A stretch of DNA of 24,039 nucleotides from Phycisphaeraceae bacterium (lineage in GTDB: Bacteria; Planctomycetota; Phycisphaerae; Phycisphaerales; UBA1924): contig JACKHA010000022.1 in NCBI GenBank assembly GCA_020639215.1, positions 1 to 24,039 on the forward strand. The letters are read 5' to 3'. Each line of letters starts with the position of its first letter. Within the stretch, counting starts at the first letter, position 1. Shown here in pieces: positions 15,481-23,083 of this stretch. The translations under genes and the position numbers were made by a program. The notes under the pieces are model-generated. The model had not been told where the DNA came from, made no database searches, and saw nothing but the letters and a program-made list of their open reading frames with translations.

Positions 15481-16866
15481 TCACGCCATCCGCACCCACT
15501 TGATCAGCGTGCCGAGGTTCGGCGGCTTCCCGAACATCAACAGCCCGACCCGGAAGATCTTCGCCGCCACCCACACCATCACCCACGCCGCGAACGACGA
15601 AACCCCGATCGACGCCCAGATCTGCCACCAGGGCGGCGGCTCCGACGACGCGATCCTCGTCAACATCGCGAACGGCGACACCGGCGGGATGAAACTCATC
15701 GCCACCGCCCACGGCGCGTTCGGGCTCAGCGACACCGGGAAACTCAGGTACAACGCCAGGATCAGCACGATCATCGCCGGCGCCATCAGCGACTGCGCCT
15801 CACGCAGCTCGTTCACCGCCGACCCGATCGCCGCCATGAACGACGCGATCATCGTGTACGCGATCAGGAAGAAAATCGGCATGTAGATCAGCTGCGTCAC
15901 CTTCAGCTCGTTGCTCAGCCCGAAGTACACCAACGCCACGATCCCCACGCCCGAGTACATCACGATCAGCGTCAACCCCACGCCCAGCTGACCCAGGATC
16001 TTCCCCGCCATCAGCTCCATCGGGCTCAACGCGCTCAGCAGCACCTCCACCACACGCGACGACTTCTCCTCGACCATCGTCGTCAGCAAATACTGCCCGC
16101 TCGTCATCACGCCCATGAACAGCAGCATGATCACCGCGAACGGCATGATCATCTTGAGCGCCTTGTTGCTCTCCCGCGTGCCCGCCGCCGTCACCTCCTG
16201 CACGCCGCCCGACCGCACGCTCGTCAACGCCCGGATCTCGTCCGCGTTGATCCCCGCGATCGTGTACCGCGTGTCGCGGATCGCCCGCTCCGTGGTGTCC
16301 TCGATCGTGCCGCTCGTGCGCACGTCGACCTCCGGGCGCGTGAACACCGTGTACCCGCCGAAGCTCGTCTTGTCCGGCGCCCGCTGCACCGCGTCCGCGT
16401 CGATCTCCACCACCGCGAGCATCCGCTCCGGGTCGCCCTTCGCGTGTACATCGAGCAGGGCGTTCTTCGCCCCGTCGATATCCCCGTCGGGCCCGAGCAC
16501 CTCCGTCGTCAGCTGCGGCACCTGCCCCAGCATCGCGCTCGCCGCCGCCGCTACGTCCGACGTGTCCGGCGCCGATCCGTCCGGGGCACCGCTCGTCAGG
16601 TTCCCCATCGCCTTCTCGCGCGCCGCCGCCAGCGCGTCCGGCGCCAAACGCTCCGCGAGCACCTCGCCCACCTGCCCCGACCGGTCCACGATCGCCACGC
16701 GCCCGACCTCCGCCGGCGGCTTGGCCGAGTTCACCAAAAACCCGATCAGCGGCATGATGCACCCGAACACCGCGGGCACCACCAACGCCCCGATGATGAA
16801 CCCCTTCGTCAACGCCGTCGACGCAAACTCGCGCCGCGCCACGTCCGTCACCTTCAGGATGTTCAC
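15481..16866 (-). CDS. ABC-2 type transporter permease (NatB-like)
   Basis: 461 residues, starting at a GTG (16866-16864) that overlaps the stop of the ATPase gene as GTGA; the open frame further upstream is a shadow of that gene. One membrane helix near the N-terminus ('GFIIGALVVPAVFGCIMPLI', about residues 21-40) is followed by a large non-cytoplasmic domain of about 180 residues. A C-terminal bundle of about five helices follows, e.g. 'MIMPFAVIMLLFMGVMTSG', 'VGLTLIVMYSGVGIVALVYF', 'IFFLIAYTMIASFMAAIGSA' and 'LMAPAMIVLILALYLSFPVS'. The motif 'TMVEEKSSRVVEVLLSAL' with 'SPMELMAGKILGQLGVG' is typical of the NatB/YhaP group (COG1668), which with its ATPase exports ions or small toxic compounds. 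The substrate is unknown. The sequence is undamaged. Confidence 0.88.
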   Translation of the reverse strand: MNILKVTDVARREFASTALTKGFIIGALVVPAVFGCIMPLIGFLVNSAKPPAEVGRVAIVDRSGQVGEVLAERLAPDALAAAREKAMGNLTSGAPDGSAPDTSDVAAAASAMLGQVPQLTTEVLGPDGDIDGAKNALLDVHAKGDPERMLAVVEIDADAVQRAPDKTSFGGYTVFTRPEVDVRTSGTIEDTTERAIRDTRYTIAGINADEIRALTSVRSGGVQEVTAAGTRESNKALKMIMPFAVIMLLFMGVMTSGQYLLTTMVEEKSSRVVEVLLSALSPMELMAGKILGQLGVGLTLIVMYSGVGIVALVYFGLSNELKVTQLIYMPIFFLIAYTMIASFMAAIGSAVNELREAQSLMAPAMIVLILALYLSFPVSLSPNAPWAVAMSFIPPVSPFAMLTRIASSEPPPWWQIWASIGVSSFAAWVMVWVAAKIFRVGLLMFGKPPNLGTLIKWVRMA

Positions 16867-17882
16867 GCCCCCACCCCCTCGCCCGCCGCGCCGTGCGCCC
16901 TCGAGTGCCCCGCCCCGTCCGCCCGCAGCTGCGCCCGCAGCCTCGCCCGCTCGTCGTCGTCCGCCGCCGACCCTTGCACGATCTCGATGAAGATGTCCTC
17001 GAGCGTCGGTCGGTGCAGCTCCACCCGCGCCATCGGCGCCGCCGACGTCATCGCCGCGATCGTCCGCGCCGGGTCCGCACCCGCGACCAGCCTCGCCTCG
17101 AGCTGCCCGTCCACGTTCGTCACCGACTCGACCTCGGGCATCGCCGCGACGGCCTCCGCCGCCCGCCCGTTCGCCGCCCCGTCGATCCCCTCGAACCGGA
17201 TCGCCCGCGCCTCGTGCCGCGTGCGGATCGCCCCAAGCGGATCGTCCAGCACCTTGCGCCCGTTGTGGATCATCACGATGTGATCGCACAACTGCTCGGC
17301 CTGCACCATCACGTGCGTCGAGAAGATCACCGTCCGCCCCGCCTCGTGCTGCTCGCGGATCAGATCACGCAGCAGCCGCATGTTCACCGGGTCCAGCCCG
17401 CTGAACGGCTCATCGAGAATCAGCAAGTCCGGCTCGTGCAGCACACACCCGATGAACTGCACCTTCTGCTGCATCCCCTTCGACAGCTCCTCGCACTTCT
17501 TGTTCCGCACGTCCCCCAGCTCGACCCGCTCGAGCCACTCGTCCACGCGCTTCGCCAGCCCCGCGCCCGACGCGCCCTTCAGCCGCCCCATGTACCGCAG
17601 GAACGCCCCGACCTTCATCTTCTTGTAGACGCCGCGCTCCTCGGGCAAGTACCCGATCCGGTCCTTGCTCTCCACCGCCGACTTCCGCCCCAGCACGCTC
17701 AGCTCGCCCGTGTCCGGGAACAAAATCGACATGATCATCCGGATCGTCGTGCTCTTCCCCGCCCCGTTCGGCCCGATGAACCCGACCAGCTCGCCCTCCG
17801 GCACCGCCAGGTCGATCCCCTCGACCGCCACCTTCTTCCCGAAGGTCTTGCGGACGCCCTTCATCTCTACTGCGTGCGTCAA
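16863..17882 (-). CDS. ABC transporter ATP-binding protein (NatA-like, YhaQ type)
   Basis: 339 residues. Walker A 'GPNGAGKST' is at residues 37-45, signature 'LSKGMQQKVQF' about 133-143, Walker B 'LLILDEPFSGLD' about 153-164, and the switch His is in 'IFSTHVM'. The Q-loop region reads 'IGYLPEERGVYKKM', typical of the COG4152 NatA-like group. The C-terminal ~90 residues ('ARAIRFEGIDG' ... 'LEDIFIEIVQG') resemble the DUF4162 tail of this group. The start is the TTG at 17882-17880, with GGGAGG about 9 bases upstream and homology from residue 4; the frame upstream to 18011 has no homology. Coupled to its permease by a 4-base overlap. It powers an exporter of unknown substrate at the inner membrane. 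Its promoter should lie in 17883-18053, shared with the divergent gene. Confidence 0.92.
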   Translation of the reverse strand: MTHAVEMKGVRKTFGKKVAVEGIDLAVPEGELVGFIGPNGAGKSTTIRMIMSILFPDTGELSVLGRKSAVESKDRIGYLPEERGVYKKMKVGAFLRYMGRLKGASGAGLAKRVDEWLERVELGDVRNKKCEELSKGMQQKVQFIGCVLHEPDLLILDEPFSGLDPVNMRLLRDLIREQHEAGRTVIFSTHVMVQAEQLCDHIVMIHNGRKVLDDPLGAIRTRHEARAIRFEGIDGAANGRAAEAVAAMPEVESVTNVDGQLEARLVAGADPARTIAAMTSAAPMARVELHRPTLEDIFIEIVQGSAADDDERARLRAQLRADGAGHSRAHGAAGEGVGA

Positions 17883-18001
17883 GACACGATCCTCCCGGCG
17901 TCTGCCCTTCGGAATCCGCACCCCCGGTTCCGATCGCGTGCGGCCCAAGCGTATCACACCCACCCCGGCCGCCCCGATCCCTCCCCCTACACTCGCTCGT
18001 A

Positions 18002-18021
18002 CCCGCGGCACACCCCGCGGG
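18002..18021. promoter_or_regulatory. Dyad in the leader between the ABC operon and the secreted-protein gene
   Basis: CCCGCGG (18002-18008) and CCGCGGG (18015-18021) form a 7-bp inverted repeat with a 6-base centre, 32 bases before an ATG with the good RBS GGAGGGAG (18041-18048). It may be an operator or a leader hairpin; in such GC-rich DNA it may also be chance. Confidence 0.3.
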
Positions 18022-18053
18022 GTTCATCCGCGCACGCTTCGGAGGGAGTCACC

Positions 18054-18636
18054 ATGTCCAACCGGATCATCGGCACCACCGTCCTCGGGCTCGCCGCGGC
18101 CACCGGCGCCGCCTTCCTCCTCGCCATGGGCGCCCAGCACGGCTCGCAACCCAACGACGCCATCCACAACCGCAGCGGCGCCGCCCCCAACGACGCCGTG
18201 CATAACCCCACGCCGCCGCCACCGACAACCCGCCAGGCTCCATGGGCCCCATGCTCGTCGCCGGGCTCACCAAGTCCGGATGCCTCGGCGTCCACGAAGC
18301 AACCCTCGACGACGGGCGCCACTCTCGATCATCGCCTGGTTCAAGGACCGCGACGCCGTCACCGCCTGGTACATGAACGGCATCCACCAGATCTACGTCG
18401 GGCGGCTCCCGCGCCCGAGCGGCTGGCCCATGCCCCTCGCCGACGTCCCCAAGGACACCCTGATCATGGTCATCGCCACCTTCGGGTTCGGCGGCACGCC
18501 CTCAACTCCGGACGCAACGCCTTCAGCCAACTCTCCTTCGAGCTCTACGCCCGTCCCCGGCGGCGCTCCAATGGAACGACCGCCTCGCCCCGATGCCTTC
18601 GAAATCCCAGGCATGCGCGACCACACCGCCAGGTAA
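18054..18636 (+). pseudogene. Small secreted protein of unknown family, frameshifted
   Basis: GGAGGGAG stands 5 bases before the ATG. The N-terminus 'MSNRIIGTTVLGLAAATGAA' followed by 'FLLAMGAQHG' is a signal peptide or anchor, then comes an Asn/Pro-rich linker. Near 18235-18340 the frame changes at least twice: 'MLVAGLTKSGCLGVHEATLD' is in one frame, and 'IAWFKDRDAVTAWYMNGIHQ' (from ~18326) is in another that stays open to the stop at 18636. The pattern 'CLGVxxAxLDDGRxxIxAWFKDxxAVxxWY' reminds me of a ferredoxin-like dimeric alpha-beta-barrel (antibiotic-monooxygenase-like) fold, but this is a guess. The tail is Pro/Ser-rich. Total length would be about 190 residues. Divergent from the ABC operon. 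Confidence 0.5.
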
Positions 18637-18673
18637 CCGCCCGCGCGACCGCCCCCGCCGCTACCATCGGCGC

Positions 18674-20345
18674 GTGACGCTCGTCTGCGTGCCATCTTCG
18701 TCGAGGACATCGACGCCGCCCTCCGCGACGCCGCCGCCGCGCGACGGGGGCGCCGACCTCGTCGAGTGGCGCATCGACACCTACTTCCACGGCTCGACCG
18801 GCTCCGACGCCGAGGACACGGTCGTCGTCAAACAACTGCAACGCTCCTCTCGCCGACGCCCGCTCCCCGCGATCCTCACCTGCCGCCCCACCTGGAAGGC
18901 GGCGAGTACGACGGCGACGATTCCGACCGCGTCGCCCTCTTCGGAAGCTCTGCAACCCGCCGACGCCCACGCCCCTGGCCTACCTCGACGTCAGAGCTCG
19001 CCGCCTACCACGCAGCCGGCCAACCTCCGCCAGAAGATCGACCTCTGCGTCGCCCACCCGCCAGCTCCGCGACGTCAAGACCAAACTCATCCTCTCCACG
19101 CGACTTCGAGCAGCGACCGCCCGACCTCGACCGCAAGCTGCTCGCCGCCTCGACGCCCCGCGTGCTCGATCGTCAAGGTCGCCTACCGCGCCCGCTCCTC
19201 CAGACAACCTCGACCTCTTCGAGCTCACCCGCGGCTCACCCAAGCCCACCATCGCCCTGGGCATGGGCGAGTTCGGGCTCATGTCCCGCGTGCTCGCCCC
19301 CAAGTTCAGCGGCTACCTCACCTTCGCCTCCCTCCGCGACACCGCTGTCACCGCCCCAGGCAGCCCACACTCGACGACCTGCTGAACCTTTACCGGTTCC
19401 GCTCGATCGGAGCGCGACACCCGCGTCTACGGCGTCATCGGCTGGCCCGTCGGACACTCGCTGAGGCCGCACGTCCACAACGCCGGCTTCGAAGCGGTCG
19501 GGCACGACGGCGTCTACCTCCCGCTGCCCATCGCGGCCGACCAGAACGACGCCGAGGCGAGCTTCACGAGCTTCAAAGCAACCTCGCAGCACTCGTCGGC
19601 CGATCGAGTTCCTCGGCTTCCACGGGGCGAGCGTCAATCCGCACAAGGATCACCTAAACGATTCGGTGAGGAAGCCGCTGGCAGAAGACGAGTTCGCACT
19701 CGCCGAATCGGACGCTCGCAAACCATCGGCGCCAACACGATCTGGCGTCCACCAATGGGGAACCGCGCGGTCGACAGGACGTTCGAACTGCGAGATCGAA
19801 TACCGATGCGGACGCGTTGCTTGCTCTACGGGATGACTGCTTCGAATCGAAGGGAGCAGGCCGCAATCGTTGGCGCCGGCGGCGTTTCCCGCGCCGCGGC
19901 ATTTGGTGTGTGCCCGCCTCGGTGCTCAGCCACGCTTATTTGCCCGGAACTGGTGAAGGCCGGGCAGATCATCGACGACATCAAGATCGAGCTCGGAGAA
20001 TCGCGGCATGGAGCACGATGCAGTTCGCGGTTAGCCGACTGCTCCTTCCTCCGCCAACGTCTACATCAACTGCACCCCCGTCGGCATGACCGGCGGCCCC
20101 GCTCCGACGCCCTCTCCATCCCCGTCCCGACATGCCCAACGTCGGCCCCGACACCGTCTTCTTCGACACCGTCTAAACCCGTCGAGACGCCGATGCTCCG
20201 CGCCGCCCGCGAGCGCGGGTGCCGCACCATCGACGGCGTCGAGATGTTCGTCCGCCAGGCCGCCGCCCAGTTCAGAACTCTGGACCGGCAAACCCGCGCG
20301 ACCCAACTCTTCGACGCATCTGCCGCGAAAAACTCGCGCGCGCTA
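18674..20345 (+). pseudogene. aroDE: Fused 3-dehydroquinate dehydratase / shikimate dehydrogenase (AroD-AroE), frameshifted
   Basis: Two shikimate-pathway enzymes lie head to tail with no gap. The AroD part (type I dehydratase, ~18674-19410) shows 'LVEWRID', 'AILTCRP', 'YLDV', a 'STRDFEQRP' piece where STHDFE with the catalytic His is expected, 'VKVAYRA' with the Schiff-base Lys, and 'GMGEFGLMSRVLAPKFSGYL'. The AroE part (~19425-20345) shows 'VYGVIGWPVGHSL', 'GVYLPLPIAA', a 'PHKDH' remnant of the SVTIPHK active site, 'VGAGGVSRAAAFG' (NADP-binding turn), 'INCTPVGMTGG' and 'IDGVEMFVRQAAAQF'. These are spread over all three frames by many one- or two-base losses; the first is at codon 7, where CCC reads CC. 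GTG at 18674 is the likely start. Total length (~555 codons) fits an intact fusion. It converges with mqnE. Confidence 0.85.
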
Positions 20346-20398
20346 ACCCGAAACCCGATCATTCAGCCGACTGGCCCGAAGCGCCGCAGCCGGGTCCG

Positions 20399-21762
20399 TC
20401 ACGCGCGCCAACGAAGGAAACCCGCGCTCACGCCCCGGTCTACTCGCCTAACCCACCACGCGCCACCTTCGCCCTCGCGCTCCACCTCGCGGTACACCGT
20501 GTCGCGCTCCACCGGCACAAACCCCGCCTCCACGATCGCCCGCCGCAGCCCCCACCCCCACCTCTTGGTGCGTCCCGCCCCGTCCACCTTCGTGATGTCG
20601 TACACACCACGGTGCCGTCCACATCGTCCGCACCCGCCTCCAGCATCACCTGCGTCATGCTCAGCGTCTGCGCGATCCAGAACGCCTTCACGTGCGGGAA
20701 GTTGTCCAGCATCAGCCGCGCATCGCGATCGTCCGCAGGTTCTCCAGCCCGCTCAGGCCCGCCAGGTGCTCGAGGCGCCGAGTCGTCCGGCACGGGCAGC
20801 GCAGGATGATCGTCTGGAAATACCCGCCCCGCGCGCTCATCGCCGCCGTCGGCAACGCCACCCCTTCACGCGTCAGCGTGATCACCGGCGCGTCCACACC
20901 CTCCGTCGCCTTCAACCCCGGCTCCACGAACCCGCCCGCGTCCCCCTCGTACCCGAGACGCGCCAGCGCCCGGTCCTGCGCCCGACGCAAAATCTCCATG
21001 TGTACCAGCCGCTCGCGCCGCTGATCGACGTGCCCGTACAAAATCGTCGCGTTCGTGTTCAGCCCAAGCTCGTGCGCCACCAGGTGCACGTCCAGCCACT
21101 CGTCCGAACGGATCTTCCCCTTGAACGCCTCGTCGTGGACGCGGTCGTCGAACACCTCCGCCCCGCCGCCCGGCAGGCTCCCCAGCCCCGCCGCCTTGAG
21201 CTCACTAAGCACCCACCGGATCCCCGCCTGCCGATCATCGCGCTTGTACTGCTTGGCGATCTTCGCGAGGTGCACGATCTCGACCGCGGTGAACGCCTTG
21301 ACGTGCAGGTCCGTCCCCGCCTCCGCCGCGACGCGCTTGATGGTGCGCATCATCTCGGGGTAGTAGTCCCAAGGCAGGTACGGGCTCAGCCCCCCGACGA
21401 CGTGCATCTCCGTCGCGCCCGCCTCGACCGCTTTGCGCGCCTCCGCCGCCACGTCCTCGAGCGAGTGCTCGTACGCGCCCTCTTCGCCCTTCTTGCGGAA
21501 GAACCCGCAGAACTTGCACGACAGCGCGCACACGTTCGAGTAGTTCAGGTGCCGATTGATGTTGTAGTACGCCCGGTCCCCGTGCAGCCGGCGCCGCACC
21601 GCGTCCGCCAGCGCCACCACGCCCCACACGTCCGCCGTCTCGTAGAGCACCATCCCGTCATCCAGACTCAGCCGCTCCCCCGCCAGCGCCTTCGCCCGAA
21701 GGCGCTCGAGGCGCGGGTCGCGTGACGTCTCAACCGGGCTCAGCTCAATCGCAGATGCTCAT
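20399..21762 (-). pseudogene. mqnE: Aminofutalosine synthase MqnE (radical SAM), frameshifted at both ends
   Basis: MqnE joins 3-(1-carboxyvinyloxy)benzoate to SAM-derived adenosine to give aminofutalosine, in menaquinone synthesis by the futalosine route. The middle (21653-20722) is clean: 'YYNINRHLNYSNVC', the radical-SAM cluster motif CX3CX2C in 'CALSCKFCGFFRKKGEEGAY', 'EMHVVGGLSPYLP', 'HVKAFTAVEI', 'GLGSLPGGGAEVF' and 'LNTNATILYGH'. After ~20722 it shifts to 'LMLDNFPHVKAFWIAQTLSM' and then 'YDITKVDGAGRTKRWGW' plus 'EAGFVPVERDTVYREV' (to ~20450). Upstream of the ATG at 21653 the frame continues with family-like 'LAGERLSLDDG', so the true start is probably the ATG at 21762, one base out of frame. 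The 3' end near 20399 is approximate. Confidence 0.85.
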
Positions 21763-21805
21763 GCCCAACCCTACCAACCCCCCGCCCGACTTTCAATAAT
21801 CCTTG

Positions 21806-21925
21806 AAACTCCTCCCCCCCTCCTCCCCCGTCCCCGACGGGGGAGGTGGCCCGCCGAAGGCGGGACGGAGGGTCTTGCCCTCCCTCCCTCCCCTCGGGAT
21901 AGCACCGGGGAGAGGGGCCCCCCTC
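21806..21925. repeat. Intergenic hairpin repeat, copy 3
   Basis: A perfect 11-bp stem CCTCCCCCGTC-CCC-GACGGGGGAGG (21822-21846) is followed by CCCGCC-GAA-GGCGGG (21850-21864), then GACGGAGGGTCTTG (from about 21865) and a C/T-rich run ending in GGGGAGAGGGGCCCCCCTC. It fills the gap between divergent mqnE and sixA. The same two blocks occur at 10084-10140. It looks like a dispersed palindromic intergenic element. Confidence 0.6.
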
Positions 21926-21955
21926 TTCTACACGCTCTTCCCTACCCTCTCCTCC

Positions 21956-22435
21956 ATGCGCGTCGTCATCGCCCGCCACGGCAAAGCCTTCCAGGACTCC
22001 ATGTCCGGGCTCGACCGCGACCGCCTCCTCAAGCCCCGCGGCGAGCACCAGGCCGACTACCTCGGCTCCGCCCTCGCCGAGACCACCCCCCGCCCCACGC
22101 GCGTCGTCGCCTCGCCCTACGTCCGCGCCTGGCAGACCGCTCAGCGCCTCGCCCGCGGTCTCGGTCTCGACCCCGTCGAGGACCGCCGCCTCGTCTGCGG
22201 CCGCAACGCCTCCGACCTCATCGACATCCTCGAAGAAGCCGCCCACGCCGCCCTCGACGCCGTCTGCATCATCGGGCACAACCCCACCCTCGAAGTCGCG
22301 ATCGGCGCCCTCCTCGAAGGCCCCACCGGCGAGCCCGTCCGCGTCCGCACCGGCGAAGCCTTCTGCCTCGACGTCGACCCGACCCACCCCGTCAACTCCG
22401 CCGTCATCGTCGCCCAACTCCGCCTCGCCGACTGA
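21956..22435 (+). CDS. sixA: SixA-like phosphohistidine phosphatase
   Basis: 159 residues, the length of SixA in E. coli (161). It belongs to the histidine phosphatase (phosphoglycerate mutase-like) superfamily: 'VVIARHGKA' gives the RHG motif with catalytic His8, 'SPYVRAWQTA' supplies the second Arg (57), and 'CIIGHNP' holds the second His (108). SixA removes phosphate from histidine in phosphorelay or PTS (NPr) proteins; the target here is unknown. The frame is open back to 21803, but that part is the hairpin repeat; I chose the ATG at 21956, where homology starts. There is no clear Shine-Dalgarno beyond CTCTCCTCC, so the mRNA may be leaderless or short-leadered. A hairpin terminator follows. 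Confidence 0.85.
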   Translation: MRVVIARHGKAFQDSMSGLDRDRLLKPRGEHQADYLGSALAETTPRPTRVVASPYVRAWQTAQRLARGLGLDPVEDRRLVCGRNASDLIDILEEAAHAALDAVCIIGHNPTLEVAIGALLEGPTGEPVRVRTGEAFCLDVDPTHPVNSAVIVAQLRLAD

Positions 22436-22459
22436 CCCCACCCGCGCGCCACACAAGCG

Positions 22460-22485
22460 AGCCGGGGCGTCCCCGCCCCGGTTCC
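22460..22485 (+). terminator. Hairpin after sixA
   Basis: CCGGGGCG (22462-22469) pairs perfectly with CGCCCCGG (22474-22481) around TCCC, and the stem can extend by G-U and A-T on the outside. GTTCCTGG follows with few Ts, so it is a plausible but imperfect Rho-independent terminator between the convergent sixA and the small secreted-protein gene. Confidence 0.55.
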
Positions 22486-22543
22486 TGGTCACTGGTTCGT
22501 CGTTGTTGATTCCCGGGACCCCGACACCCGATCCCCGCGCGCC

Positions 22544-22912
22544 CTACCGCGAGAACCCATCCCCCACCAACACGCCGAGCGCAAAGCGCGTCACGCGCTC
22601 CTCCTCGAGCGTCCGCTCACCCAGGATCAGCGCCAGCTCCTCGTGCTCGACCGCGCCCGGCGCCGGACCATCCGCCACCCGCGGCATCACCATCGGCGCC
22701 GCCTCCGCGTCCCCCAGATCAATCAGCAGATCCACCGGCACCCCCACCGGTGCCACGGCCACCGCCACGGCCACCGCCACGGCCTCCTCCTCGAACGCCG
22801 CCGCAAGCCCCCCGGGCGACTCGATCCAGACCCCGCCCATCGCCGCCCCGGACGCCGCCCCCAAACACCCCGGGAGCACCCAGACGCACACCAGCCGCTT
22901 GGACCCCAGCAT
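22544..22912 (-). CDS. Small probable secreted or membrane-associated protein with Val-Ala repeat, unknown
   Basis: 122 residues from the ATG at 22912, with GAGGAG about 7 bases upstream. The N-terminus 'MLGSKRLVCVWVLPGCLGAA' looks like a signal peptide or anchor. An acidic turn 'AAAFEEEAVAVAVAVAVAP' contains alternating Val-Ala from the 6-base DNA repeat at 22754-22783, then 'VGVPVDLLIDLGDAEAAPMV' and a charged C-terminal part 'HEELALILGERTLEEERVTR'. Codons end almost always in G or C in this frame, which supports real coding. I do not recognise a family. It is on the same strand as proA, 170 bases downstream, but a weak terminator lies between, so it probably has its own promoter in the AT-richer stretch 22960-23015. 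Confidence 0.5.
   Translation of the reverse strand: MLGSKRLVCVWVLPGCLGAASGAAMGGVWIESPGGLAAAFEEEAVAVAVAVAVAPVGVPVDLLIDLGDAEAAPMVMPRVADGPAPGAVEHEELALILGERTLEEERVTRFALGVLVGDGFSR
22754..22783. repeat. Short tandem repeat, GCCACS x 5
   Basis: Five 6-base units (GCCACG/GCCACC alternating, 12-base period) inside the small secreted-protein gene; on the minus strand they encode the alternating Val-Ala run. Such a repeat could vary in copy number by slippage without shifting the frame. Confidence 0.6.
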
Positions 22913-23019
22913 GGCTCGCTCCTCGCCGCCTGACCCTTGGCAGCGCGCGGAGCCTACCCCGATATTGTGTGAAGAAAAGCACTTTCGCCCTGTTATTTGC
23001 CCCATCTTCGCGCGAACAG

Positions 23020-23043
23020 GCCAAAATCAGGTCGGTTTCTGAT
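23020..23043 (-). terminator. Weak hairpin with T-run after proA
   Basis: On the minus strand ATCAG-AAACCGAC-CTGAT is followed at once by TTTT (complement of 23023-23026), about 40 bases after the proA stop. The stem is only 5 bp, so this is a weak candidate. Confidence 0.35.
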
Positions 23044-23083
23044 CGGCGTGCTCAGAATGGATTCAGGCTCCGTCACCCGGGCG

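Noticed and set aside
16893..18677. A 594-codon plus-strand frame over the ABC ATPase
   Set aside because: Antisense to a clean, motif-complete ABC ATPase; the translation is His/Arg/Leu-rich low-complexity.
22754..22783. Regular repeats considered as a CRISPR array
   Set aside because: Units are only 6 bases with no spacers and encode a Val-Ala run inside a gene.
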